The translations under genes were made by a program, and so were the position numbers. This document shows positions 21,241 to 31,369 of a stretch of 64,000 nt of DNA, in pieces. The stretch is taken from the NCBI GenBank assembly GCA_905116865.2, contig CAJHNH020008549.1, positions 172,001-236,000 on the forward strand, in the 5' to 3' direction. Position 1 is the stretch's first letter, and each line of letters begins with the position of its first letter. A model generated the notes under the pieces. That model saw only the letters and a list, made by a program, of their open reading frames with translations. It ran no database searches and was not told where the DNA came from. This DNA comes from Candidula unifasciata. Its lineage: Eukaryota; Mollusca; Gastropoda; Stylommatophora; Geomitridae.

Positions 21241-21561
21241 CTATAGATGCTCAGAATACCACACATTTATTTCCAGAATTAGATGCTCCATCATGTCCCA
21301 GAACAGTGGTTCTCAGCCTTTGTACTGCCGCGGCCCTTTAATACAGTTCCTTATGTTGTGGCGACCCTCAGCCATAGTTATTTTCGTTGCTACTTCATGA
21401 CTTCAATGAATATATGTTTTCAGTTGGTTTTGGGCGACCCCTGTGAAAGGATAGTTCGACTTCCACAAGGGTCACGATCCACAGGTTGAGAACCGCTGCT
21501 ATAAAGGCTCAAAATACCACACATATATTTCGGGAATTAGATGCTCCATCATGTCCCAGAA
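21241..21561. repeat. Pair of about 62-bp direct repeats flanking a SPIN-like hAT
   Basis: The left copy (21241-21302) and right copy (21499-21561) share 'ctata', 'aataccacacat' and the identical 20-mer 'ttagatgctccatcatgtcc'. The transposon lies exactly between them. This is far longer than the 8-bp duplication expected for hAT. Confidence 0.85.
21304..21498 (+). mobile_element. SPIN-like hAT non-autonomous element, copy 1
   Basis: 195 bp with terminal inverted repeats: 5' 'cagtggttctcagcc' and 3' 'ggttgagaaccgctg', which are reverse complements at 13 of 15 positions. The interior words 'ccctttaatacagttcctta', 'tgttgtggcgaccc', 'ttttcgttgctacttcatga' and 'gcgacccctgtgaaagg' agree closely with what I recall of the SPIN consensus. 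hAT elements move by cut-and-paste using a transposase supplied in trans, and this copy has no coding capacity. No matching 8-bp duplication lies at its edges ('tcccagaa' left, 'ctataaag' right). Confidence 0.85.
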
Positions 21562-21715
21562 GGACTATTGACCCTTTTACATAACAGCTTTTCAGCTAAT
21601 CAGAAAGAACAGACCAGACAGAAGGAAACGTGTGTCGCGACTAGAGTTATTTCCTTTCTACCATGGTCAGTTTATTGCTTGAGGTCAAGGGAGAAAAAAA
21701 AATATTATTGTAAAG

Positions 21716-22024
21716 TAAAAGACGCTTTTTCAGGCCTATAGGGCTAGACCTAAATTTTATACACCGAACTGTACTTAGTGGGTGATGTGGTGTGCATCAC
21801 GTCGGGCGCCTTTACTTCCAAGGACTGTACCTAGTACCCATTGAAGGCTGGGTCAACCTGGGAGCCAGGGTCATTTTTAAAAGAAAGAAAAAAAAAAGTC
21901 CAGCTCTGTCAGAATCCTAACCCACGACCTTCCAGCCAGGATCCTAATCCATGACCTTCTGGCCATGATCCTAACCAATGACCTTCTAGCCAGGATCCTA
22001 ACACACGACCTTCCGATCCGAAAA
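21716..22024 (-). mobile_element. SINE-1 copy with fourfold repeat over the B-box region
   Basis: Body in family order on the minus strand (plus 'ggtgatgtgg', 'cgcctttacttcca', 'aggctgggtcaacctgggag'), then a head in which the segment containing the B box is repeated four times (21911-22019). It ends at 'ttccgatccg', where the A-box side of the head should begin; that side is missing. Confidence 0.88.
21911..22019. repeat. 27-bp tandem repeat inside SINE-1 head (4 units)
   Basis: Units at 21911-21937, 21938-21964, 21965-21991 (27 bp each) and 21992-22019. Each has the form 'aggatcctaa...acgaccttc' and overlaps the minus-strand B box. Confidence 0.9.
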
Positions 22025-22111
22025 TTAGTCTAATATTGTTAAAGGACATTTTCTTTCATCACCCGTTGATTCATTAAAATGTGCTTAGTTTCTTTCTAAT
22101 GCTGAATGGTG

Positions 22112-22225
22112 CAGTCATATCATTGAATTCCCACTGTTCTGCACAGGAACCAGTTAACGAATTCTTCAGTTCTTTAGCAAAGTTTGTTAGTCTTACCAGT
22201 TCTCAATGTTTCCACTGCATACGAA
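22112..22225 (-). mobile_element. LINE-A fragment, copy 4
   Basis: 'ggaaccagttaacgaatt' and 'ttctcaatgtttcc' match 15440-15510 in the LINE-A copy on the same strand. Short internal piece without the 3' tail. Confidence 0.65.
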
Positions 22226-22680
22226 TTTAACATTAGAATTAGAATTTTAAGATTAAAAACAAAATCGCTAACGTTACCATAATTTCATTATGGTCATCAT
22301 GTGTAATATTAGCAGTGTACAACATGTAAAAAAAAAATTATGAATTTGAGGTATTTTGCATATCTATCTTTACTCGAAGAATATTATTCTAGGTACCAGT
22401 TTTAATTGCTGTCGAACTGAACGAAAAGGTAAATAAACGTCATCTATAAAATCCAGTAGCTGAAGAAGATTCGGGTATACAGGTAATTGCGTTCTTTAAA
22501 TCTCCTATTGAAGGTGATTCTAAAATGCAATCGCGGAACCGGCAAGGAAATGCGCTAAAAAGCTCCAAAAGGTGTTGTACAGATTAATTATTGTGTCATG
22601 AAGTGTTTTAAAAGTTTAGTAATTATTAGTCAGGTGACATCTTGTCCTACAGAGTCAATATGGGATGCAATTTTGTAGGG
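22226..22680. other. No gene recognised
   Basis: AT-rich, nothing supported. Confidence 0.4.
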
Positions 22681-22850
22681 TTATTTTAAAGCCCAACTTT
22701 CGCTGTCGTAGGGGTCCTAATATAACTTAACGGTTGAACAAGGTTTCTTAGAATTGTATTAGCAAGATTCTCATCGAAATGGTGGCACTTTGTGTCAGCG
22801 GGAGTTAATCACTCGTCATTCTGTCCTGATGGGAGTTAACGTCAGTCAGT
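22681..22850 (+). repeat. R6 dispersed repeat, copy 1
   Basis: 'ttattttaaagccc', 'aggggtcctaatata', 'gtggcactttgtgtcagcgg' and 'tcctgatggg' follow the order seen at 39455-39660, 42158-42336 (minus), 52140-52250 (minus) and 60990-61090 (minus). Unclassified, SINE-sized. Confidence 0.65.
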
Positions 22851-23348
22851 CACCCTACATGGAAACAGTTATTTAGAGAACTGCCTATTTAACTGTGGAA
22901 AACCAAAAGAGTTAATTGTCGTAATTGTGCTTAAAACTTGCTTACTTAAATAGAGTGGCGAGATCAAAGTTGTAAAATCAGGAGTGTTCTTCTGGTGAGA
23001 TAAAAAATGCATACATCGATTAGACTCGGCCATTTGGGTTGTATTGTGTTGATACGTTTCGTTCTAAATGTTTCAGGAAAACACTTTGTAGACTGTTTTG
23101 AGGGAATTAATTTGACATCACTTTTTAAATGAAAGTATTTCCCCAAAGTCGTAAAACGATGCTCCCACACAAAATTGGTTATCTGGATCAAAGTCTACTG
23201 AGCTATTGGTGTGTTTGGTATAAAAAAACCAGGTGAATCTGAGCTACAGGATTTTACAGACGTTTTCGCCATCACCTCCTTTTTTGCGTTGTTGATGTTT
23301 TAAGGTGAAGTAAAAGAGATAACTATTCGTCGCAAAGAAAATAAATGT
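22851..23348. other. No gene recognised
   Basis: AT-rich, with a 75-residue minus-strand open frame lacking motifs. Confidence 0.4.
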
Positions 23349-23356
23349 ATTAGCAG

Positions 23357-24513
23357 TAGGGCTGTACCGAATATTCGCTTTGTATTCGTTTCGTGGCCGA
23401 ATAGTGGACTTAATAACTATTCTGTATTCCGCCTAATACTTGCGGTCGGGCCGAATACGAAGAGTGGTCACCTTACACCCGTTTCTGCATATACTGCGAT
23501 GGATTGAAATAACTCTCTTATTAACACAATAGTTGCTGTTGCCTAAGTCTGTCGTAGCATGGTAAACTGCGACCCGGTTGCGTAGTACAGCAGGTGGCAA
23601 GGTCTTTGCCTGCTGACTCGACCGAGTCATTACAGCAGAGGTTCTCAAACTGGGTGCGTATGCCAGGTGTGCCACGGCGAAAATCAAGATTAGTCGGCTA
23701 AAAGTTGTGACATTATTAAAGAAGACATGGAGATACTTAAAAGTTAAAATGTAAATTGTCTTTCGTAACCACTGTCGAAAAGAGTTGTTTCCTTGTTTCA
23801 CACTCAAAGTGTACCATACTGTATAAAATGCTAACCGCAGCGTGCAAAAAAATTTCTTTGTATTTTTCTCTTGGTGCGACTGATCCTCCATCTGTTTTCG
23901 CGAAGGTGCAGCGGATGAGTAAGGTTGTGATTACTTTTTGGCTGAAATTTTAACGTGGAAAATGTGGTTTTTGCAATAGTAACTGTTAGCCTCGTCAAGT
24001 AAGCACTTATATTTAAAGGCAATGCGTTGTGAGTGTTGGACAATCAGTAGGCAGGCCAAACAATTTCTTGAGGCTTCAGAGACTTAGTTTTAGAGAAGAA
24101 TGCTAAAAATACCTTGCACAGCCAAAAAAAAAAAAAAAAAAGCAACCAAGATGTTTTGAAAGAGGCGGGAGCTAATCACATACATCAGAAGGAGACATTC
24201 ATCATTTTTCAGCCATGTTATGAGAAGAGGGAAAATGGAACATGTTGTGACCACTGGAAAGATCTGTGGAAGGAGGTATAGAGGAAGACAACGAGGGAAG
24301 ATTCTTGACAGTCTTGTTACATGACATGGAGGTGTGTCAGCACACGAACTAATACATGCTGCAGGAGATCACAGATTGTATCGAGGTATAATCGCCCACA
24401 CCAGTCGGCAAGGCACCCGACGATGATGATACACTATTCGTATTTGGTCGAATAGTTGGTCCCGCTATTCGTATTCGGCCGAATAGATAAAATCACTATT
24501 CGGTACAGCCCTA
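23357..24513. mobile_element. 1.16-kb terminal-inverted-repeat element (hAT-like), with nested LINE-C
   Basis: Ends are inverted: 'tagggctgtaccgaata' at 23357 and 'tattcggtacagcccta' ending at 24513. Behind the termini lie several inverted copies of 'gaatac/gtattcg' words on both sides (23370-23465 and 24433-24500). The flanking octamers attagcag (23349-23356) and attagtcg (24514-24521) match at 6 of 8, consistent with an old hAT-size duplication. A decayed LINE-C (24020-24432) sits inside. No transposase motif was recognised in 23470-24020. Confidence 0.8.
24020..24432 (+). mobile_element. LINE-C 3' end nested in the TIR element
   Basis: Broken translation gives CECWTISRQAKQFLEASE, RRMLKIPCTA (interrupted by an A run) and CYEKREN, followed by a GRxRGRQRGK-like stretch, all colinear with the LINE-C copy at 30686-32470. 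Ends in 'cgacgatgatgata'. Confidence 0.8.
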
Positions 24514-24525
24514 ATTAGTCGTGTT

Positions 24526-24543
24526 GGGGGGGGGGGGGGGGGG
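24526..24543. repeat. poly(G)18
   Basis: 18 consecutive G just outside the TIR element. Confidence 0.95.
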
Positions 24544-24549
24544 TTTGTT

Positions 24550-24800
24550 GAAGATCGTGGATTCGTTTCACAGGAGCCTAGTTCAGTTTACAGTGCACAT
24601 TTGAAGAGATGCATTGGAATCGTTGCAGGAGCAGTGGAATTCGTGCTTTGTGGGACGCTCTCACTAAGCGACCAGCCGCTTTGTGGAGAGAGGCCAAGCT
24701 GTTTGGGATAACCTTTTACAGTGAAGTCGATCCTTTCGACTTCAGTTTTAACTTTTGTCAAGAGTGTACAACTAGGGTAGGAAAGAGAATGTTAGAAATC
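24550..24800 (+). mobile_element. SINE-4 copy 1 (head truncated)
   Basis: 'gatcgtggattcgtttcaca', 'agttcagtttacagtgca', 'ggaattcgtgctttgtggga' and 'gtgaagtcgatcc' follow the order seen at 59618-59905, where a full tRNA-like head is present. Here only the B-box side remains. Confidence 0.7.
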
Positions 24801-25566
24801 CATGGTCACCAGGCTTTACTATGGAGACGTTACCTGAGTGACTAGCTGATTGACTGAATAATTGATTAATTAAAATAAGGCTAAAGTAAACCAAACCAAA
24901 ACTAATGTTATTAGTATAACAATCCAGAATTACCCAGACACATATTTACATACCCAACAGGGATCTGAACACCGTTTAAATTCACACAACGGAAAACCAG
25001 AGCACGTCTGTGATTCAATAGCCATCTGCATTGATTATAATTGATCGCTCGGGTTTGAATGTGCCGTCCAGGCCCGGCAGTGTCTCTGGTTTTCTATAGC
25101 CGGCCTGGCTTGTGTATTGTGTACCCAGGCAGGGGTTTCATCCGTGCCCGGCGTCAACGTTTTTATTGGTCTGTGATCAAGGTTCTGTCAAAGGGGTTTA
25201 GAGGGTTAAAAGGCGACTTTGTTGCATTAGGTTTTATCCTATAAAGCTAGCTTCCCGTCGAGAGTGTCGCACAAATCACAGTCTCCATAGCTCAAGAGAT
25301 AATTCTATGTAAAATGCTCTAGTAAATCAAAAATCGCAGTTCGTGAAACCAACACATAGCCTCCATTTAGCGAAATTAACGACTTAGCTCTTTCACAAGG
25401 GGTTTAGTATCAGAGACCCAATGGGTGCTAATGAAAATTTAGAATCAGCGCATTATGCGTTCACTGGGCTTATATGTAGAGACTTATGAACTTATGATAC
25501 GTTCCATGGGACTGAAAGGGTTAACCGCTTAGCTTCAAAGCCTCCTTAGTGGTCTACAGTGTTTTT
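24801..25566. other. No gene recognised
   Basis: A 61-residue open frame at 25059-25244 has no motif. Nothing else supported. Confidence 0.4.
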
Positions 25567-25940
25567 CGACTGTAAGCAACGTGGTTGTGTGAATTGTAGA
25601 TTCAGAAAATGGCTCGATACCTGTTGTCGCATTATTGGTGGTGCCATTATATGATTAAAATTGATCGTGTGTGCAACTGCTGATCTGTTGGTGACTTCTG
25701 TTACCATCCATGATGAACTTCATTTCTAATGTCGGACTGTTTGTGTCAGCACTTCGGATGGCTACCGTAGGCTTTTAATGCGTGTGTATGCAGATATGCT
25801 GAGACAGCAGTCTTTCAATCTTTCCACAAAGGACTGTGATAAACACTCTGTGTGTTTTTCGTTGGCAGAGGAGCGGAGCAACTATTGGGGTGACCCGTTT
25901 GCTATGAAGCTAAAACTAAGAATGCCAGATTACCAGTGAA
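25567..25940 (+). repeat. R7 dispersed repeat, copy 2
   Basis: Matches 6917-7252 from 'aacgtggttgtgtgaattgt' to 'ccagattaccag', with about 35 extra bases after 'ggtggtgc' that include 'gattaaaattgatcgtgtg'. Translated, it starts CVNCRFRKWLDTCCR, like copy 1. Confidence 0.75.
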
Positions 25941-26589
25941 TTCTTTACTACAAATCCCACTCCATACTTCCGGATTTCCATGTCAGTGGAAAACCCAGAA
26001 CACATTTTGCTTACGCTCCTTGAGGCAAGCCGAAGCTTGATGTTATTTTTTATTGCCTGGTGCATTGGATTTTACAGCCTGCGTTTCGGATTTTGTCCTA
26101 GCTTCAAGCACCCATTGAAGCACACAGGCTGTCGCGGACCAACACCTTATTGACTGGGGGCTGCCTAGCTTGAGGAGAGCGCTAGATGCTAAGTGAGATT
26201 CCAAAATGTCTCCCACTGTCAGAGGCAACCCGTGGCGCCCTAGTCTGCGGCAATTGACAAGGACTTATAACTCGTAACTGCTGCCTGTCGATTTATTTAA
26301 ATTAAAGCTATAGAGAAAGTCTAAGCAGTACTGTAGACACCAAATGTTTCCCTTGCATCATGGTTTTTCTCTCAATCTGCCTTGTTTACTCCAAAGAAAA
26401 AGTAGCACCAGTATGTTTGGACCAAGGCAGACTACAGACGCTGTTGGATCAGAAGAGCAGTGCTCTATCTGTCCGCCTGTCGAAGCTTCCCTAATAGGTC
26501 AGCTGCCAGCTAAGGCTATGGGCCTGGTCTGCCCTGCCATAACAGAGTTTTCAGGTTTTCATTTCCTCTTCCTGGGATAAGGCTAGTTA
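25941..26589. other. No gene recognised
   Basis: A 78-residue plus frame (26344-26580) and a 61-residue minus frame have no recognisable motif. Confidence 0.4.
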
Positions 26590-26635
26590 CCCCCCCCCCC
26601 CCCCCCCTCTCCCACCCCCTCTCTCCCCCCCCCCC
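26590..26635. repeat. C-rich tract with 18-C run
   Basis: 26590-26607 are all C, followed by a CT-interrupted C-rich stretch to 26635. Confidence 0.95.
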
Positions 26636-26660
26636 ATGCGCTTCTCCGTCTGGCGCCGTT

Positions 26661-27303
26661 ACTCATCTATTAATACACATAATAATGTCGAAATAGTCCT
26701 ATTATGTTATAATTCATTTTGAAAGCGCGCCCGCACACACATGCTCACTTATTAATACACACAATAATTTAGAAATGGATGGTTTAGGTTATAATTCGTT
26801 TTGAAAGCGCGCTTGCACACAAATAATCATCTATTAATAGACACGTTAGTTTCTAAATGGAAGGTTTTCGTTGAGCTGCATTTTACACACATACTCATCT
26901 ATTATTGAAGTAAGTAAAAGTAAGGGTCCCCTTTCCATGCCTTTAGGCGTATAGGGCATATACGGCTCCTTAAATTATTTTAGATTAATTGGCACAAGAT
27001 GGCTGATGTGGTCAGATCACGCCGGCTGCCTTTACTTCCAGGGACTGCATCTGGTACCCAAACAAGGCTGGGTTGACCTGGGAGTCAATGTCATTTTTGA
27101 AAGAAGTCCGGCTCCGCCAGGAAGCAAACCCACGACCTTCAGATCCGCGCATGACCGTCTAGCCGCTACGCCACGGCGACTTACACTCATCTATTAATAC
27201 GCACAGCAATTTAGAACTGGAAGGTTTAAACCTCATTTTGACGGCCGACCCGCCCATACATACTCAACAGTAATGGAAGGTTAACGCTAAACGTCATTTT
27301 GAA
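26661..27303. repeat. About 80-bp tandem array (5 units), split by SINE-1
   Basis: Units start 'actcatctattaata' or variants at 26661, 26743, 26824, 26893 (resuming at 27185) and 27262. Shared interior words are 'ttataattc', 'attttgaaagcgcgc' and 'aatggaaggtt'. Unit lengths run 82, 81, 69 and 77 bp; the last unit is short. Confidence 0.85.
26905..27184 (-). mobile_element. SINE-1 copy inserted in the 80-bp array, 12-bp target-site duplication
   Basis: Complete minus-strand SINE-1: head with 'gtctagccgctacgcca' (A-box side) and 'aaacccacgacctt' (B-box side), full body, and a 3' end at the left. 'actcatctatta' is repeated exactly at 26893-26904 and 27185-27196. Confidence 0.93.
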
Positions 27304-28018
27304 ACGACAGGAAGTAAATAAAAACTGCAAACATAAAATAAAAGCATGCGGAAAATGAAGCGTTTGTGGGCCACCTAGTGTCAATATGAATCACTCGTTT
27401 GACGCACTCAGTCGTACAGTGATTGATGAATCAGACAGCCACTAGACCAATCAGTGAGTCAGCAACAGTGAATAAGTGAATGAGACTTTAGGGTCAACTT
27501 AATTAAACTAGTCATCAATTAAGATCAATAAAAGCGACGTTTATTCAGTTCTGGAATTGCTGTTCTCCATTTGAGCTCTCTACTGCTAGGGTAAACCTAA
27601 GCATTTCCGGCATGGCATGAATGGATCGCGCTTTTTTCCCCTTCACAAACTCAGGCCAGTTCAAATACTAAAATGATGGAGCCAGCAATATGAGACGTAC
27701 AATCCATAACCCATGGATCACCTGTCAACAGCGCACACCTTCTACAAAATGTCAGTCGATTGAAATAAAAGCACGACAAAACAGTGGATCGTTCAAACTG
27801 AAAACAAATGGCTTTTCAAGTGTCTGGGATTAGGAACGAATGGGTTTTCAAGGGTAGGCTAATTCGTCTTGAGCTCATTCATGCTTGCTGGAAAACTGAT
27901 GTGAATTTGAAAACCTTTCATCCAAGGGTTTGCTGTACATAGTCACTTGCGGATGGAAATTGAAGTCACGATACATTATGTACATATGCTTTACATAGTT
28001 GAGCAAAGGATCTTTCTC
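27304..28018. other. No gene recognised
   Basis: AT-rich, nothing supported. Confidence 0.4.
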
Positions 28019-28032
28019 AATACCTTTTATCT

Positions 28033-28265
28033 TCTTATTCTTCTTCACTTTCTCTTTTACCGCTGTGGGTGTCGAGGGAGATATAAGGTTCTGTTTCTAG
28101 CTCTTCTGGCTGCCTCGACCATAGGCACATCGTGCTGTTGTAGAGTTTCTCTGATGTTATCCTTCCATCTTGTTCTTGTTCTACCCCGTGCTCTACGTCC
28201 TTCTTCTCTTTCCATGTATGCTTTGTATGGTATGGTGTCACAAGGCATTCTCTCTAAGTGGGCAA
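28033..28265 (-). mobile_element. LINE-B 3' end, copy 3, 14-bp target-site duplication
   Basis: Minus-strand frame 28248-28057: RARGRTRTRWKDNIRETLQ then VEAARRARNRTLYLP, a well-kept LINE C-terminal end, followed by a GAA-type tail (plus 28032-28045). The 14-mer 'aataccttttatct' flanks it exactly (28019-28032 and 28266-28279). Severely 5'-truncated. Confidence 0.92.
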
Positions 28266-28284
28266 AATACCTTTTATCTATTTT

Positions 28285-28510
28285 GTAAAAGTAAAGTAAA
28301 GCACATTTTTTACGCCTTCCTACGTATTGGGCGCATAGGGCTAAACATATTTTTTATAGACCAATCGGTATTTGGTGGGTGATGTGGTCAACGCCTTTGC
28401 TTCCGTGACCACACCTGTACCCACTCAAGGCTGGGTCGACCTGGGAGCCAAGGTAATTTCTGGGAAAAAAAAAGTAGGTTCCGTCAGGACCGGAACCAAG
28501 GTCTTTGAAT
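28285..28510 (-). mobile_element. SINE-1 copy, head truncated
   Basis: Plus-strand words 'gtaaaagtaaagtaaag', 'tatagaccaatcggtatttg', 'gggtgatgtggtcaa', 'aaggctgggtcgacctggga' and 'tccgtcaggacc' follow the family order, but the A-box side is missing. Confidence 0.82.
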
Positions 28511-29029
28511 TGTGTTAGCTCAATATTATTCGATCGGCTGTTGGTAGATACCTTTCTGTCTTTTCTTTCGGTATTGTTCTACTGTCCTGAGGGAGGGAAT
28601 GGGAACCAGACTCCATAGTCGTGGCGAATGTGGCCAGCAAGTGTAGCTCGCGTTAAGAAGCATCTAGGACTGAAGTTCCTGCTTTCCATAACAAAATGCT
28701 CGAGCAGTGTTGTGGAGAACATGCGTTGCCCTTGCATCGTATGCCAAGTATATTGTTATATTTTTTTTTATCCTTCGCGACATTATTATTATTCTGTTAA
28801 ACTAGGGTCAGACCCGTTAAGCTCCCTTTCCCTTAAACATGTGTTTTCTTTGTATCGGCACGTCTGGTGTCGGCCAGATACCCAGGTCACTCCTTGTTGC
28901 ACAATTCTCTTCAGACTCTGATGTTTTGCATAATTTCTAGTATACAGCTATGCACAGCGGCTTGCAAGTGAAAACCTTAAGTCATGCCAGTTGAAAAGTT
29001 TTAAGTCAATGTGTTTTTACTCTGGGTTA
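28511..29029. other. No gene recognised
   Basis: A 97-residue open frame at 28628-28921 lacks motifs. Confidence 0.4.
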
Positions 29030-29276
29030 ACAGTAAAGGATCCGTTTTCAATGCCAAACATGGCTTTATCTCCATTTTGTAGGCCAACCGGCACTCTGTG
29101 GGTCATATGGTCAAGATCACGCCGACCACCTTTACTTCCCAAGCTTGTGCTGCCTGGGTGCCAAGGTTATTTTTGCGGAAAATATAAAAAAAATTTAGCC
29201 TGGCTCCGTCAGGACCCGAATCGACGATCTTCCGATCCGCAGGCGATCCTCTAGCCACTACACCACAGCGGCTTTT
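29030..29276 (-). mobile_element. SINE-1 copy, near full length
   Basis: Minus-strand A-box side ('ctagccactacaccacagcg' on plus) and B-box side ('gacccgaatcgacgatcttc'), and the body words 'tttgtaggccaaccggcact' and 'cgccgaccacctttacttcc'. Confidence 0.85.
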
Positions 29277-29507
29277 TTAACTAAGGGGTGGGCAATGTGT
29301 TTTTTTTTTTTTTTTCGTAGGTAATTTGCAATTGCTAACCTGGACGCAAGCCATAAACTATTTTTTTTAATCATAAAGTAATACCCGGATTTCCTTGTAA
29401 CAGGATCATTTTTGTGGGATAATCTAAGATAATATTCTCTTGCTATGTCACTGGTCAGACGAACTCACCTGCCGATACCCATCTATATACACTATTACCC
29501 CGGTTAA

Positions 29508-29725
29508 TTAGTTCGTATCCTTTACGGACGTTGCAGAACCAGCCCCAGGATATTTGGCTGTTGTGGTTTTTCTAGGCAGGTTTACATCCAGTAGTTTGCC
29601 ATTGCATCTTAACAGTCGGCTTCTCGATACCACTGTCGAAACCAACGCAAGGCGCAAAGCCCCCAGCTGGGATCAAACCCGGCACCCTGGTGTAACAGAA
29701 CGTGTTGGCCACAGGTGCCGACAGA
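29508..29725 (-). mobile_element. SINE-3 copy with degenerate target-site duplication
   Basis: Left end 'cgtatcctttacggacgttg', middle 'ccagtagtttgccattgc', head 'gctgggatcaaacccggcac'. Flanks 'taccccggttaa' (29496-29507) and 'tacccggtcaa' (29726-29736) are alike apart from one gap and one mismatch. Confidence 0.8.
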
Positions 29726-30279
29726 TACCCGGTCAACGTCCTTAATCCGTTTCAGATCCTTGGACGTATACTAAGCCGGGCGAATACCAAACGAACTTTT
29801 CCATAATAAATAAAAGTATAATTATTATATGTTGCTATGAAAGAAAAAAAACATCCTATTGTTATTGTCATATTTTACATCGATAGGGTTGTATGAAATA
29901 ACATAAACACTATCTGATACAAAAATAATGAATACAAACACTTAACTATGGTATACTGTTAACAAACGAATCACAGAGAACTTGGAAACGAGTCCAAACA
30001 ATACAGGCGATGACTGACGCCTGTCTGTTAGTACCATGGGAGTCGTTGCCTGGCTGCCTAATAATTTATTTAGGTTTCTGAATTGTGCCATCTATAAATT
30101 GTGTGTTTTCTCTCATAATTGTGAACGGTTTTCACGTATATACTGTGTGGAAAAAAATGACAAGGTTGGTATCTTCCATGGGCTTTGATAAGGGTAATCC
30201 TCATGTCGGTTCTGATGTCTGAGGTAAGGCGTGTGGCGAACTATAGACACATTGCCCTCTGACAAAACACAAGTTTTGT
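29726..30279. other. No gene recognised
   Basis: AT-rich, nothing supported. Confidence 0.4.
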
Positions 30280-30420
30280 GCGTATCCTTTACCGGACGTT
30301 ACAGAACCAACCTTAGAATTTGATGAATGTTACTGATGTTACTTAGCAATTCTTTTTTGCCATCAATGTGATAATGGTCTACTCTCGATACTCTTGTCGA
30401 AATCACAGTGACAGAAGGTT
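30280..30420 (-). mobile_element. SINE-3 3' fragment
   Basis: 'gcgtatcctttaccggacgt', 'tacagaaccaacctta' and 'ctcttgtcgaaatcac' match the 3' half of SINE-3; no head. Confidence 0.6.
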
Positions 30421-30844
30421 GGGGATAGACATGACTACCAACGCCACTCGACATTGACTTTAGAAAGAAAAAGAAGTATTGGATTCAAATTTGAATAAAT
30501 AAATCGGCGCTCATGGGTTTTTACAGCAAAATCATGACGGCAGCATTTACATCCAGACCTATATCCAGCTCTTGATTTTAGGTTGGATATTAAACAAATT
30601 AAAAACTAATCCACAGATGAAAATCGGGTCACTAGACACAAATCTTAGTTGCTGCTCTGTCCTTCGCGGCTATTTTAAAGGGCTTTATCATCATCATCAT
30701 GTGCCCCGTCTGGCGATGGCGCTCATGCATCTCCACAAATCACGATTCTTAGTTGCCTGTAACAGCTCTCTTGATGATATCCCTCCATACCATAGTTTCA
30801 GCCCATCCAGCATTAACTCTCTTGGTCTGTCTCTACCCCTCTTT

Positions 30845-31369
30845 TCACTGATCTTTCCAGTTGTCACGATGTTTTCCAATGCCTCTCTTCTCATTACGTG
30901 GCCAAGGAACAGTGTTTGTCTCTTTTTTTTTAATTGTTGTATATAGATACCTACTTTCATTAGCTTTTTTCAAAGAGTCGTTGATGGTTACTCTAGCTGT
31001 CCAAGGTATTCGTAACATTCGTTTCAGAAACCAAATCTCTGTTGCTTTCAAATTCTTCCTAATTTGTTCACTGACATTCCAAGATTCGCTGCCATACAGC
31101 AGAACAGGATCTATATAACATTTAAGCACTCTCTTTCTGACATTAAATGAGAGCAAATGAGAGCATAAGATATTTTTTATTAAATGAAATGCTGCCTTCG
31201 CTTGACCTCTTCTGCTTTTAATCTCTGTCGCACATTTTCCATCGGATGATATGATTGTTTCCAGATATTTCAATTTATTGACTTGATTAAATCTTCTTCC
31301 TTCAACTAAGATTTGACAATGTGGTGTATCTTCTTCTTTGGTATAACCATTAGTTTCCTTTCTTAGCAC
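30845..31369 (-). pseudogene. LINE-C thumb and C-terminal region
   Basis: 174-residue frame with NKLKYLETIISSDGKCATEIKSRRGQAK-type block, the PVLLYGSESW motif and FLKRMLRIPWTARVT, typical of the region after the RT palm in many animal LINEs. It overlaps another frame (30960-30697) that carries the final FLGHVMRR and GRDRPRELML blocks, so a frameshift lies near 30900-30960. Confidence 0.85.

Noticed and set aside
23433..23891. 152-codon minus-strand frame as a possible hAT transposase
   Set aside because: I see no BED finger or dimerisation motif; left as unassigned interior of the TIR element.
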